Assembly: GCA_024362935.1 (NCBI GenBank)
Contig: JANCRA010000017.1
Location: 18,901,001-18,965,000, forward strand
Direction: 5' to 3'
Source: Setophaga petechia
Taxonomy: Eukaryota; Chordata; Aves; Passeriformes; Parulidae
Length of the DNA stretch: 64,000 nt
Positions within the stretch are counted from its first letter, which is position 1; the number at the start of each line of letters is the position of its first letter. Position numbers and translations under genes: made by a program. Below are positions 22,917 to 36,336 of the stretch, one piece after another. The notes beneath the pieces are model-generated. The model worked only from the letters and a program-made list of their open reading frames with translations. It was not told the origin of the DNA and did not search any database.

Positions 22917-24999
22917 TATTTTTTCCCCTTCTTTGCGTAAAAACCATTAAAATATTTATTATGAAAAATCCTGCTGAACTTGGGGCTGGAGATGCAGCTC
23001 AAAAGCTGAGCCCATCTCATTTCTATTAATGGAATAGCACACTATTCTATTATTGTTTTGCAGTAAATCTGGTTTAAATGGGTAGTATATACTCATAATT
23101 TTGTCTCTTCCTTCATTATTATGACAGAAGAAAGGCTGCAGAGAAGAAACCATGCTGAAAGTTTTCCCTCCTTTTCTTGTACCAGATACTGTAAAGGACC
23201 CCAAATGTTGGCAGCTCTGTGGCCAGTCTAGATCTGGGATGATTTCCAGCACTGTTTCATCAATCAAATTGTTGATTTGGGGCTTGATTTCTAAGAATTG
23301 GATTAATTTTTTGCTCAGATTATTCCTTTTATATTTTCCATTCAGTTTTGTAGAGAGAAAGGAGAGCCCAGAAGAGAACTGTAAGCAAGATACTATATAT
23401 ATTTTTTATGATAAAATATTTGAGATGTTTCTGTTACAAAGGCTTTGATTTTTACACTTATAACCTCCATCATTCAGGGAACAGATTCTTTAGTTCTTGT
23501 CATGCCCTTCCAACCAGGAAGGCTAAAAGTGACACAATTTTTTTTCATGAGCAATCTGGAATCTCTGTTTCACAGAAATCTCTTTTCTCTCCCTAATAAA
23601 TGAGGTTGCTCACCCAGGGTGGCTGGGCTCTGTCCCATGTGGGTGCTGCTCCTGCCATCCTTGCCCACACCCTGTGGTGATGAAAAATTGATGAAAATTT
23701 GATGCAGATCATGAGCAGAGGTTTTTGCATGGTTCCTTTCAAACAGGGGAGAAATCACCTGCCTGGAGATTCTCCTTTGCCTGACCTCAACCCCAAATCT
23801 CCCCTCATTGTGTGGGATGAAGGTAATTTTACCTGTGTGGGGCTGACAGGGCAGGATCCATCACCCCTTGGTTTTGATCATGCTGGCAAACCACCTCTGC
23901 CACCATCTAAATAATTTCATCTGGAAAGAACCCCACTCGTGCTGCTGTATTTAAAAATACAAGGCAAAAAAATTTGAATCGTTCTATTTTTAAGTCCAGC
24001 CATAAAATAACAATCAAGCATTGCAACAATGAGACTTGTCTGATAAAAGGATTGAAAAGCTGGAGCAGAAGTTGGTTAATAATAAATGGATTCTCAGTAC
24101 TTCACTTGTAAGACACTCGTTTTCACTTGAGACTGTGCTGCTCTCGAGTTGGAAGAGCTGAAAAGAAGAATATTGTAAACATCCATTATATATAGTTCAT
24201 GCATATGTCTTGTTCCTTTGCCACTCTGATCATGCAGAGTTCCACTTGCAGCAGAACACAAACAAGTTCAGCAAGTGATGAAAAAATGAGGAGGCTCGTG
24301 TTGAAGATAAATCTTTGAACCCCACTCAGTTTAATTTGTCCAGTGGACTTGCACGGAATGGAAATATCACAAAGTGGAAAGTGTAAAGCCACAAAAAACA
24401 AGTTTGTTTTGCTGGTTTAAATAGAAAATTTTGTTAAAAATGTAATAACTCTCTAATATTAATACCAGGAACAACATTAAGATTAAAATACCAGGTTAAA
24501 ATTTAAGTTTTAGCTTTATGTAAAATTTTTCTCTAATTTATAAAGTCAGTTGCTGTCTTACCAGCCCAGTGTAGGACATTGCAGTGTGGATCTATTGAGT
24601 TTTTGCTTTTCCCTGTAACAAATATTAATACTCTTGTTACCCTTGATGAATGACCCTTGATCAAGTGTGCTTGTTTGCCAGAGAATATCAGACATATTCC
24701 AGATAAGAAAACCAAAACCTTTCCATCTCTTCTAGCTGACCTTTATTCAACCTACTACTATATAATAACTTCTCAAAATGTTCAAACTTAATGCATTTAA
24801 CTGACATCAGTTTCTCTAGAGACACTTAAGTTTATGTAGATACATTTTAAGGAACACGTGGAGGTTGAGTTGTCCTGAACAATAATTATTTTGCAGGGCA
24901 GCATTGTATATCTAGACTTTAAACATGTTTGTTGGTGGATGTGTTTGAAGAGCACTCAGCAGCCAGGCTGGGTCAGAGGATGGCTCAGAGATGTTTCCT
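22917..24999. other. Noncoding, presumed intron
   Basis: A+T-rich non-repetitive DNA. Short open frames on both strands have no recognisable domain. No gene supported. Confidence 0.5.
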
Positions 25000-25740
25000 C
25001 AGCCTGGCTCAGAAACAATCCCAGCTCAGGAACAGTCTCAGCTCAGGAACAATCTCAGCTCAGGGAACAGTCTCAGCTCAGGAACAGTCCCAGCTCAGGA
25101 GCAATCTCAGCTCAGGAACAGTCTCAGCTCAGGAACAGTCTCAGCTCAGGAACAGTCTCAGCTCAGGAGCAATCTCAGCTCAGGAACAGTCTCAGCTCAG
25201 GAACAGTCTCAGCTCAGGGAACAGTCTCAGCTCAGGAACAGTCTCAGCTCAGGAACAGTCTCAGCTCAGGGAACAGTCTCAGCTCAGGGAACAATCTCAG
25301 CTCAGGAACAATCTCAGCTCAGGGAACAATCTCAGCTCAGCTCAGGAACAGTCTCAGCTCAGGAACAATCTCAGTTCAGGAACAATCTCAGTTCAGGAAC
25401 AATCTCAGTTCAGGAACAATCTCAGCTCAGGAACAATCTCAGTTCAGGAACAATCTCAGCTCAGGAACAGTCTCAGCTCAGGAACAATCTCAGCTCAGGA
25501 ACAATCTCAGCTCAGGAACAGTCTCAGCTCAGGAGCAATCTCAGCTCAGGAACAGTCTCAGCTCAGGAGCAATCTCAGCTCAGGGAACAGTCTCAGCTCA
25601 GGGACAATCTCAGCTCAGGAGCAATCTCAGCTCAGGAACAATCTCAGTTCAGGAACAATCTCAGCTCAGGAACAGTCTCAGCTCAGGGAACAATCTCAGC
25701 TCAGGAGCAATCTCAGCTCAGGACCTATCTCAGCTCTGGT
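25000..25740. repeat. 17-bp minisatellite, about 43 units
   Basis: Core unit CAGCTCAGGAACAATCT with variants AACAGTCT, AGCAATCT, an 18-bp form with GGGAACA, and CAGTTCAGG forms clustered at about 25370-25455 and 25640-25660. The + strand unit has no stop in any frame. Because 17 is not a multiple of three, all three frames stay open for 260-306 codons and read the same peptide period (QSQLRNSLSSGTVSAQE). This is a by-product of the repeat, with no promoter, splice or homology support for a gene. Each unit carries AGCT. Confidence 0.95.
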
Positions 25741-28700
25741 GCTTTTGACAAAAACGAGCTCAGAGTTGTCTGACTTTGAAAAAACCCAAAAAGCACAAAT
25801 AGCCACAAAAAGGATGATTTCCCAAGCCACCTCTTGTGCTTCTGTCTGATCCATGAAATTAGGAGAAAAAGGGAGACTGAGATTAGAGACCCTCAGTGAG
25901 AAAAACTTTCACAGCACCTCTGCAGAATATTCCAATGGTGAGCTAATGAATAACACATCATCACTGCAGAAATTCCCTTTATTCATCTGGGTTGTGGAGC
26001 CAGTGCAGTGGGTCCCATATGGATCTCTCATGCATGCAGCTGAAAAGGATTTTTTTTCTATTCTTTATGCTTTTTGCATTTTCATTTGTTACCTCTGAAA
26101 ATATAAAAAGTTTTTAGGAAACAAATTATTGGAGGGGTTTTTTTGGTTTTGTTTTTTGCTCTGACAGTTTTGTTTTTCCTCAGAGATTAGGAAATACTTG
26201 TAAGCCAAATGAGGGAAAGTATTAAAAACGAGAGATAAAACTATTTCAGATGAAACTGGTTGAATGACTATTGATCTGGAGAGAATTGGAAATTTAACCC
26301 TGTCTCTGCACAGACTAGAACATGGTTATTAGATGTGGAGAATAATCTGTATTAAAGGGAATATTATGGTGTTGATAGATATGAGAGGTATTGATAAAAT
26401 GAGACATTCAAAATGTCTCATAAATATGAATTATATATTCATATATATAAAAGGAAATATATATAATATATAAATATATATAAAATAGATATATGTGTAT
26501 ATATATATATATATAAATATATATGATATATAAAAGGAAGTATACATCATCTGATAATTGTCTGACCTAATAGAGAAACAGCAACAATTGTTTAACAAAT
26601 GTTAAATGATAAATGGGCCACCCATGTTAATTGAAGAGCAGTGTCTGGAACCTGGCAAGGCTGTCACAGGCCTTCCAGAGAGGTAAAGAGCAGTAAGGAA
26701 AAATGTGTGCTCTTGTCATATCAGAAATATTCATAAATCCTGCACAACTGGACAATGAAATGGTTTGCAGACAGATTAGGCAAGGAAGCACAAAATTATT
26801 TATTCTTTCCAGAAAATAAAGCAGACTACAAACATGAGCAGGATGGCATCTTGTCCTCAGCACCTCTGAGGACTTTATTCAGCCCATGTCCCTCAAATCT
26901 GATCCACAGCTGCAAAGAAGGACATGATGGGAGAAGAAATGAAAATTTTCCCCATTTTGTGAAATTCAGTGCTGTTTTTTATTTACTTTTTTATAAATTT
27001 AATAGAAATTTTTATAATAATTCAGCCATATGTTTTCCTGTAATACAGAGAGAGGTGTTGGGATTTGTACTGGAAAATAATACAGGAAAGTTGTACTGAA
27101 AATACTCTTTTTTCAAGATGGGTAAAGTGAGAAAAAATCATGTTGTTGCTCTGTCCTTGGTGCTGTTTGAGGAAGTTTTGCTCAGGAAGTTGGAAAGAGT
27201 TTAATATGTTTTCATTTGGGTTTATGAGATACTCATAGAATATCATAAAATATAATCAAAGCTGATAATGCCAAGTCAAAACCTGATAAAACTAAAGTAC
27301 AAAAGTGCTGTGGCATCAAGGGAGAATTGTCAGCTAGTTATTTATTGGAGGGTTGTCATGCAGTGGGAATGACAGGGATTTTCAGAAATTAATTTGAGAG
27401 GTCGAGATGGATATTTTTCTCAAATCTTGTCTTTGTGTTCATATTTTTAAATGTTCATCGTAAATGTTAATTTTAATTATATAATTTCCTAATTGACCAA
27501 CTTTGAATGATGCTTATATGAAGATAATATGAAAAAATATTGAATTTTAAGGAGCTTTATTAAATTTCTGTTCACATATTTAAGAAGTGGAATTTTCATA
27601 GCATCTCTGAAAAGCAAATATTTTTTTAAGACTTATTTTATTTAGTGTTAATATTAATTTATCAATAAACACCCCATCTTTCTGCCAGTGTACACTCAAT
27701 AGCTGCATTTTCAAATGAAATTATGAAAGAGATGGAGATTTGAAGTAAGATTGAACATGAAATTCCAGGAGTAGAACATAAGTAAAAGCTAAGAGTAGTC
27801 CTAAGCATAGAAATGAATAAAGAAATAATTCTTCACATGTATTTTTCAAAGCTATGCTGACATTTTTCATTTTGCCAATCTGTTGTTTGGCATCACTTAT
27901 TGTCATTATTCTGAAACATTAATCCAGCAACAGCATCTCTGCCTTGATAAACTCCCTGGTGTGATTGCTGTGTGCTGTCACCAACATCTGAGACTGAAAT
28001 AATTGTAAGAAAAAGTTACATATGTAAGACTTATATGTGGAAAAGTTCCATTTCATGAAAAGTCAGTAAAAGGTAATCAAGCCCACTCAACAGTGATTTG
28101 GAGATTTTCTGGGAGAAGCCATGGAGAACATTTCCTGGGGTTTGGCCACGGTGATGGGCTGAAGTTGGTGTCCAGCAGCAAATGCTGGATGGACACAGCC
28201 ACAGCAGGGCAAAGTCAGCTGCTGAGCAATGTGAGCAGTGCAGTGATGGGGAACTGCAGCTCAGAGCTCCACGAAATCTCAGTTTGCCTGGTTTGGTTTT
28301 GGTGTGGGTTTATTGCAGCTTTGAGAGCCCTCCTGCTTGGGAAGGCACCCTGAGGTTTTCTCCAGGGATGGGTGTGTGATGCTGCACCCTCTCTGCTTCT
28401 GCTTGTAATTGAGCTGCTCCAGAAATGCTGTAGGCACCACAGGTATTTATTCGTGTCACTTGAGGAGATGCTGTCAGTCATTCAGCTTGGGTAATTAGTT
28501 TCAGCTGTAAGAAATTCCAGGTAAGGTCCCTGAAAGGAAGTGAAGATGTAAACCTCTTGTCTTTTCTAATGGTTTTGTGTCCCTGCAACTGTTGATGTGT
28601 TGGTTCATACACAAGGATTTAAATTCATCTGTGGTTATTACTTTGTGATTCAAGATGGAAAACATGTAACCTGATCGAGTCTGCTTGCTGGAATTGTTAA

Positions 28701-29989
28701 CCTGCTATCTGTCATGTCAAGTCAGTATTCCAAGCTTTCTATCATATTCACCTGTTTTGTCAAAAAGAAAAAAGGAATCTGTACATGCACACCTTGAAAA
28801 GGAAGAGTTCCTGACTTTGTAACAGTTTTCAGAAAAGCCATTGTCTTTTTCCCATAAAAGCAATTTCTTACATAACTTTTGTTTTTCACCTGAATGCTGT
28901 GAAACCCACAGTTAGAAATGTGTCCTGTGCCTTTGCTAATGTCAGGAAATCATACCCTCAGTCTGCAATTCCCCACAAGAAATTTCCTCTTTTTTAAATG
29001 TGAATAATGGATAAGTGGTGATTGGTTGTGTTTGAGCTCCCTGGGCTTGTTAAGTGAGGCTTCCTTTGGAGTTCAGGGCTGGTCTGTGAGTACAGGTTTC
29101 ACAGCACACACTATTATTTCATCAGCAGAGCACAAACCCTGCTAATTTGTTTTATGGTGACAGTGCCTGGTAGCTGGCACTTAGACATGTTTAAGCTATT
29201 GTACTCACCATTCTCTTTGGTGTAGCTTTCTGCTTTCTGCAGTAAATGTCATCTGCAGACAAATTAATAATTTGTTATCGTTTGCTGGAGCAAGAAATAA
29301 GAGAGGTGGAAGTCAGCTAAACAGGCAGGGCTGCTGAGGTGGCAGGAGCCAGGGAAGCAATGCTGGGAGTCTGCCCTCAAAATGTACTGGCAGAATGCAG
29401 TGGAGCTGAAACAGATTCTGAATTGTTTCCCAAATTCAGTGCATTATGAAGAGATGAACACTGAGAGGTGCTGCCAGGTTGTGGGAATCCTTAAAATCAG
29501 AAGGTTTTAGGAAAGCTGCAAAAGGCAGGCCTCAGAGACAGCAGAGCTGGGATTGGAGCTGAGCAGCAGCCTTGAGATTGGTCAGCAGAAAAATTATGAG
29601 TGGAAAAGTAAGGACAAATAGAGCAATGGTCTGTCTATTAATGCTTGTCTGGAATAACTCCCTAAGCTACAGAAAAGTTTATCTAGTGAGATATTAGGGA
29701 GTTCTAAGCTTAATAATGGAGCTCTGTGCATTGTGCTTTAAGGCTCACAAGCAGGTATTGTATTTGAAATAAGCCAGCATTGTTTAACCAAAGGTACCTG
29801 TGCTTATAGTGATTGGATAGAACTGCTGTCAATGTGCTTTTGCTTTGTGGGATTGGTCAAAAAACTCATAAAGTGAGTTGTAGCATTAAGTTCTTGGTCT
29901 GCTGCCTGGGATGTGAGCTGCTGGCACAGCTCAGGGCATGTTCCCAGCAGTCCTGTCCCATTTGTCATTTGTACATAACCTCCAGCCAA
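25741..29989. other. Noncoding, presumed intron
   Basis: Long A+T-rich stretch. A TA-rich microsatellite lies at about 26436-26536. No exon, RNA gene or clear transposon recognised. Confidence 0.5.
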
Positions 29990-30310
29990 CATACCAAGTA
30001 TTGTGGGAAATCCAGGACTCCTGTACTACTGACCAAGCAGAAGCTGTTTATTGTTTACATTACACACACTTTAACAGATTGTACCAAGTACACACTTATT
30101 GATTGGTGCCTTTGTTTTGTTCACTCCTTTTCTGCCTGCATTTCTCAGTGTGTGATTGTGACGGTCCAGGTGTTTCACAGTCCTTTGTTATCCATCTCTT
30201 GTGGTCTTAGTATTTGGTTTCTCAGCCTCTTATTTCTTAATTTAGCACAGTTTTTGTTCCAATAGCCTTGATGAATTCCTGAGGCTTTGATAATGAACTA
30301 AGAAGCTGTC
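29990..30310 (-). mobile_element. Possible LTR fragment
   Basis: A patch with CAGAAGCTGTTTATTG (AATAAA on the minus strand near 30050), followed by a mixed T-rich block, has the feel of avian retroviral LTR sequence in reverse orientation. No matching second copy in this window and no clear ends were found, so the call is weak. Confidence 0.25.
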
Positions 30311-30548
30311 TGGCTGGTGCACACTCTGGCCTGACCCCTGCAAATGCAACGATCAAGTTCTGTCACATCCCTGCTCTGGGATGGAGCACACTGCAGGGTA
30401 GGGCACTGAGACTCATCTTGCAGCAGGAGTTTGATCATCTTTCCATGAACAAGCCTCTGTAGCCAGCCAGGTAATTAAACACAAACAGAAATGATCTTTC
30501 ACCATGTGCCCGGGAGCTTCTGAGGACTCTGCAGGTGTGAGGTGGCTG

Positions 30549-30693
30549 ATGTCCATGAGCACTGGTGTCCCTGAGCACTGGTGTCCATGAGCACTGGTGT
30601 CCCTGAGCACTGGTGTCCCTGAGCACTGGTGTCCCTGAGCACTGGTGTCCATGAGCACTGGTGTCCATGAGCACTGGTGTCCCTGAGCACTGG
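30549..30693. repeat. 16-bp minisatellite, about 9 units
   Basis: Units of TGAGCACTGGTGTCCC alternate with TGAGCACTGGTGTCCA. The two versions are interspersed rather than blocked. Minus-strand open frames reading GHQCSGTPVLRDTSA repeats arise from the array and are not genes. Confidence 0.95.
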
Positions 30694-33600
30694 AGTGGTT
30701 TCCCTCAGTGTGCTGCTGAAGGGAATTTCTCCAGGTGAGAATAATGAGTGAGGGATAATGCAGTGCATTATCCCTTGGAGTTACCCCTTGGAGAGCCCAC
30801 GGTGCCTCTTTAGGATGCTGAGTCCCCTCAGAGAGGTTCAGCCCAGCCCTTGTTTCTTCCTGGCTTCCACAGGAGCCTGATCAGCAGGTTATTGGGGAGA
30901 GGTGAAGGCTGCTCTTGTCAGGAAATATTTTCTGTTTGGCACTTTCTGATCTTGCCCTGCAGAAGGACTCACAGGCAGAGGACACGGGGAGGATTTGCTG
31001 AGCTGCAGCTCAACGTGGGGAGCTGCCTGGCTGCTGCTTTTAATTAAATCCACCACCAGCCAAACAGCTTGGCTTGGTTCCATGGCCTCCTTTCTTAGAG
31101 GGCCCCCCCTGCCCCCAGTTTGTCCAAGGATAATCCAAATGCTACAGCTTATTTGTTATGTTGACTAAATAGCACATTGCTTTTCTCTTGGTGTTTGATT
31201 AATCTTTATTAAGCTCGTGGCCAACCTGGACATAGTCCCTTGATTTTGTTTTCTATTTTTAGTATAGCCCTTAATAAACAAAATCACCTTCATCATTCTC
31301 AAAGGAAGGAGTAAAACTTGCCTCATAGACAGGATATTTGAACTAAACAGGTGTGTTTGTTATAGAGTTGTAGCACATCTGAAAAAAAAAAAATAAACTT
31401 ATTGAGTATGTGGTTATTTGCTGGTGCCTTGATGGAGCAGCTTACAAATCATGGCAGTCAGACATATCCTATTATTTATACAATGGGGTTCTTTAGAAAG
31501 TTCATTTTTAAGGTAAGCAATCAAGTAATTCCTTATATGGAGATGGGGGAATACTTAACCTTGAGTACAACAACATTAACTCCGGTGAGCTTAATGAATT
31601 ATTCATGCTATTATCCACCTTGAGAGACATCAAATTGCTCTGCACTGTCTGCAAAGTGCAGTTAACAAAAAAATGATAGCTTGGTGAATTCTATTTGTAC
31701 ATCTGAGCACTAAAGACAGTGCTGTGGAAGGCATTGGTGGCTGGACCTGCACAGCCCGTGCAGAGCAAGGTCCTGCATGGCATTTCCTGATCCACCAGCA
31801 GTCATAACTCATTAATAACTCGTTTGCAAGAATGGCCCAATAGACAAAAACCATTGAATATTCAAAGGTGCCTACACCAGCCCTAGAGGATGCAATCACT
31901 GCAGGCACCAACCTTTTTACAAAGGAGATGATCATTATAGTCCCTGGGGGCTGCTACAGCATCCTGAAGTACACCAAGTTATCTTTTACTCTATAGTATT
32001 TTGGTTTTTACAGACAGAAACAAAACTGCTATTTGCCTTTCAGTGTGCAGAGATGATTTTAAAAGCTTGGCTGAGATTGGTGCTGGTGTTTTCCTCGAGT
32101 AAAACAAAATTTTGTCTCTTCAAACTCTTTTTCTGAGGTCTTCAGACATGTGCTCTTCAAAATACTTCCTGTTGCCTCCATCTCTCATTCTAAGCTCCTG
32201 ATTTAGCAGCTTAGTTAGGTAAATACACACAATTAAGAAGCATGCAGAGAATTATCAGTATTTGGGAATTATCAGTATCAGGGTTCTTCTACATGGACAC
32301 ACTTCCCACAGCTGTGCTTGCTGCTGCTGCTCTGTAGTTTTGGAAAAACTTCCCTCAAAGAAGTCATGCAAGAGATTGGGCCCTGTGGACTCCTGTCCTG
32401 AATTTATTTCTGAATAGGAAGATCCAGAAGATCCTGCAGATTCTCCCTGGATCACCCTTACAGGGCAGTTTGAGAGACAAGAAACACAAACACCAACACA
32501 CATCTTCATGTACAAGGAGAGGAGAATGGAGTTCCTGCTCTTCCTGGTGACTTGCATTCATTGCATTTTACTCCCCTCACTTTGTGATTTAATAAATAAA
32601 TTATCTCCATATTTTAATAGTAAATTGCCATCTTGCTGGAACTGCTGATTTCAGGAGGTTGGTTGTAACAGCTTTGTTGGCTCCCAAAATAGAAAAATGT
32701 CTCTACACCACTTCTTATTAATTAAATGTTTTAAGAGAAAGTGGTTTTGAATATAAAAATACATATTACATGCACACATATATACATTTCTATTTTTAAA
32801 CTACCATTAAGAATGTCATCAATTTTTAGGGAATATGGGGAAGTTGAAGAACAAATATTGCACTGTTTATCTTCTGTTCAATAGAACTGACTGCTTTTTA
32901 TAATCTAATAAAGCTACCTGGGTAGGCTTAACCTATGATGAGACAAGATTTTAGCACAGAATTGTGTTCCAAAACTTCTTCTCAATATTTTAAATAGATA
33001 TTCATGGGCAAATATTTACTGTTTTCTGTGGCTGCTCATTCTCTGGACCTTAACACAGTATTGATATAATTTTCTGTCATATTTATTATTCACATTTTGA
33101 AAAGTATCTTTTACAATCTTAGCAACTCTCCATGATGCTTAGGGTGGGGGATGTTTGGAGATGACAGGATTTTTGAGTACAGTGAGATGCAGAACTCCTG
33201 CAGAAAGGGATTTATCATTAACTAAAACTCAGAACATCAAAAAGATTCAAATGGACCCCCCTGGCATCTTCAGCTCCATATCAAGATGGCATTACCAATT
33301 CCTGAATTTAGTCACTAATTGCTTTTGTCTCTGAGATGTCTCTTAACCCATTAAAACTGCTCAGGGCAAAACCCATGTCTTTTATGGATTTAGTTCCTAA
33401 TACTTTGTAACTCCAAGATCTGATAACTCTGATAAATCTCTGAAGATTCCCATCCTCTGAGCCTCTTCTTTTCCTTGTGTACTTCCCTTGTAGCATTAAT
33501 TATGATTTTTGCAGATACATAAGAATGCATTCACTAATTTTGAAATATTCAAATAATTTCAAAGCATGATGCTCAGGAAAACTGTTTATCATCCAAACAT

Positions 33601-35344
33601 CCACAAACACAGAACCTTTCCTGGCTATGGAAGTGCCAAAATGAGCAGGTCAGAGAGCAGCTCGCATTGATTCCAACTTTTGCCAAGAGATTTTTAATCA
33701 GAAGATTTAGAAGTTCTCCAGTCAGTGTTTAGACTGGAAAGAATGCTGGGACCACTGCAAATCTGGATTTCTCAGCTTATTAGGAATAATAATGAGTAAT
33801 TCTGAGTGACTTCAGAGCTTAATTGAATTCATAATTTTATTCTCTGGAATATGGAGGGTTTGATGTGGTATTAGGGACTGAGGTTTAAGGCAGGCTCAGT
33901 GGCTGGACACACTCAGCCATGTTCAGCTATCTGATATTTGGTTGTCAGGGACCTTGGACAGAGCTGGAAGCAGAGATATTCACCTCTCCCACTTACAGAC
34001 AGGTCAGGGCTGAGGTCACAAACAGCACAGGAAAGGAAATCTCAGAGTTTGCCTGCGAGCACTTGATTGTGGGATGCAGCTCTGTTCCACAGGAGTCCAA
34101 TTTCTAATGCTCCCTGACCCTTACTGTGCTATAAATAATCAGAAATATTCATTACAGGAATGGCAATAGCTTTGGAGAAGTGATGGAGTGTATATTACAA
34201 AAGGAAAAATACATCCAATTCTCATAACTCCTTGCAAATTGTATTGGAAAGCCTTCAGCTGAATATATTCATATCCTGCTTTAAGAAATGCTACAAATAA
34301 TGTGATGAGTGGAATTATCCTCAAATAATTCAGCTCATGTAGATGTGTGTGTACCTATTTCACTGTGCAGAGGCTTATCATTTTCTGTTTTCAGCCTGAT
34401 ACAGCACCCTGAAATATTGAAAAAAGTCCTTTAATTTAAGGTGGAGTGTCACTATAGAAGTCATAAAGTCCTACAGATGGAGTAGTGCTAACATGGTACT
34501 GCTTTGGGGGTTTTTCCATTTCTCTGCTCTTTATTTTGCTCTATAAGCTTCAATCCTTAGCATTAACAGCCTGGAGAATTCTACTTTTCTAGGCATTAAT
34601 GTAAAAATGATTCCTGGCTCTGATTCCCCAGCTCGGTCACTTGCAGGGGCTGTAGAGGAGCAATGTGCTGTCAGCACTGTCATTCTTGTGTGCTCAAGTT
34701 TAGTGAAGGGCACTCTGGAAAGAATCAGGAGGGGTTTTTTGTATTAATATTGTATTTTGAGGATGGCTGTCTTTGGAAAAAATTCCATTTGGTCGTGTGA
34801 ACCTTGCTATCTTTTCTGGGGTTTTTTTTGTTTTTTTTTTTCTTTCTCTGCAGCCATAAATGATAGAAGCACTGTTGCTTCTGGAACTCTTGCTGCTGCT
34901 TTGTTTTTTGGGTTTTTTTCCTCTTCACAGAAAATGGAATTTCATAATGCATTTGCAAGCTGATGCTTTAATAAAAGAAATTGTAGAAGAACAAGGAATG
35001 CAAAATTCAAAGACTTACCCAGGCTGTTATGGTCTATCAAATGGCATACCTGAGGAAGTTCTGATAGCAACACTGAGAAAATGTTTCTTTTCTATTCAGT
35101 GCAACAGAAGGAAAGCAGATATTAGCTTTTGAGAACTGATTTTAATTTTTAACCAATTTAATGAACTTTAATAAATATCATCTTTGGGTTTGTAGCTTGA
35201 GCTTTTGCTTTGAGATAAGACCACAGAAGTCTTCTAAGGTGCAACATTTGCTGATGTTCAGCTTGCTGCTGGAAAAGAAATTAAATCTTTTGCTGAAGGC
35301 TTCAAGCACCACTGCAACTTAGAGAGTTTATCTGTGTGGCTTAA
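30694..35344. other. Noncoding, presumed intron
   Basis: Repeat-poor DNA without a supported gene. It includes a possible regulatory stretch at 31460-31690, listed separately, and interrupted T tracts near 34822-34840. Confidence 0.5.
31460..31690. promoter_or_regulatory. Possible conserved element with a perfect CArG box
   Basis: CCTTATATGG at 31531-31540 fits the SRF consensus CC(A/T)6GG exactly. Around it is repeat-free sequence with homeodomain-type motifs (CAAGTAATT, TTAATGAATTATTCAT). Single matches of this length arise by chance in tens of kilobases, so function is inference. Confidence 0.25.
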
Positions 35345-35562
35345 AGCTAAAAGAGGTTTTGATTAGATGTAAGGAAGATGTTTCTGCAATGGTGGTGGTA
35401 AAGCACCAGCACAGATTGCCCAGGTGATGGATGGACCCCTGAAAATGTTCAAGGCCAGCTTGGGTGGGGCTCTGACAGCTTGGCCTTGGAAGATGTCCTG
35501 GGCTTGGACCAGATGGCCTTTGAAGGTCCCTTCCAGCCCAAACTGCCCTGTGGTTCCATGGC
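35345..35562 (+). mobile_element. CR1 LINE 3'-end fragment
   Basis: Recognisable CR1 blocks in order: GATTAGATGTAAGGAAGATG, GGTGGTAAAGCACCAGCAC, GATTGCCCAGGTGATGGATG, GTTCAAGGCCAGCTTGGGTGG, and GACCAGATGGCCTTTGAAGG followed by TCCCTTCCAGCCCAAACTG. It is diverged and 5'-truncated. It abuts a second CR1 in the opposite orientation. Confidence 0.85.
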
Positions 35563-35815
35563 TTCAGAGCCACAGAACCTCCCAATCATTAAGGCTGAAA
35601 AGACCTCAAAGTCACTGAGTCCAACCTGTGGCCAAAGCCCACCTTGTCAGACAGACCAGAGAGGATGGATCCCAGCATCCAGGGATGGCTTGAACTGCTC
35701 CAGGATGGGAATTCCACCCTGGGCAGCCCCTTCAGTGCTGGGCAGCCCTTTCCATGAGGAAACTGTTCTGCATGTCCAGACTGGAGCTCCCCTGGCCCAC
35801 ATGGGAACAGTTCCC
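35563..35815 (-). mobile_element. CR1 LINE 3'-end fragment, inverted relative to its neighbour
   Basis: On the + strand it reads as reverse CR1: CACAGAACCTCCCAATCATT, AAGGCTGAAAAGACCTC, GAGTCCAACCTGTGGCC, CAGGGATGGCTTGAACTGC, then TGGGCAGCCCCTTCAGTGC. It differs in subfamily from the adjacent + strand copy. The two meet 3' end to 3' end. Confidence 0.85.
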
Positions 35816-35934
35816 ATGGAGCAGATCCAGGAGAGCTTTCCCTGCCGTGTTTGACCTCCTGAACCACCTGTGCATTTCTCAGCCTTGCTGCTCGTGCTCA
35901 GCTCAGCTCAGATCGTGCACAGTTTGTGCACAGC

Positions 35935-36336
35935 TGTGGGGTTTTCAGGGTCCCCCGTGGCAGGAAGGAAATGGGGAATCTGACTCCGTGTTCTTAGAAG
36001 GCTAATTTATTATTTTATGGTATTATATTATAGTAAAAGAATGCTGTACTAAACTATACTAAAGAATAGAGAAAGGATACAGACAGAAGGCTTAACAAGA
36101 CGCTAATGAAAAACTCATGACCTCTTCCAGAGTCCTGACACAACCTAACTGTGATTGGTCATTAAGTAAAAACAATTCACATATTGGATAAACAATCTCC
36201 AGCTGCCTTCCAAAGCAACAAAACAGAGGAGAAGCAATCAGATAATTATTGTTTTCATTTTTCTCTGAGGCTTCTCAGCTTCCCAGGAGAAGAAATCCTG
36301 GTGAAGGATTTTCTTCCAGAAAATACGATGGTGGTG
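35935..36336 (-). mobile_element. Solo LTR of a songbird endogenous retrovirus
   Basis: Same LTR family as 4387-4777 and in the same orientation. Shared landmarks on the + strand are AGGCTAATTTATTATTTTAT, ACTAAACTATACTA, GTGATTGGTCATTAAGTA, ACAATTCACAT and a closing AGAAAATACGATGGTG. The + strand start TGTGGGG corresponds to the LTR 3' CA end. GTGCACAGC occurs on both sides (35926-35934 and 36334-36342), so the exact edge is ambiguous by a few bases, but a target duplication is clear. No internal viral genes are present. Confidence 0.8.

Noticed and set aside
24891..25849. Three long overlapping + strand open frames (260-306 codons)
   Set aside because: All are produced by the 17-bp tandem repeat, which has no stop in any frame. 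They share one peptide period and have no promoter, splice or homology support.
29813..30265. 150-codon + strand open frame with hydrophobic stretches
   Set aside because: Overlaps an LTR-like T-rich region; hydrophobicity follows from T-rich codons and no domain is visible.
30413..30768. Minus-strand frames with repeated GHQCSGTPVLRDTSA-like peptides
   Set aside because: Generated by the 16-bp minisatellite.
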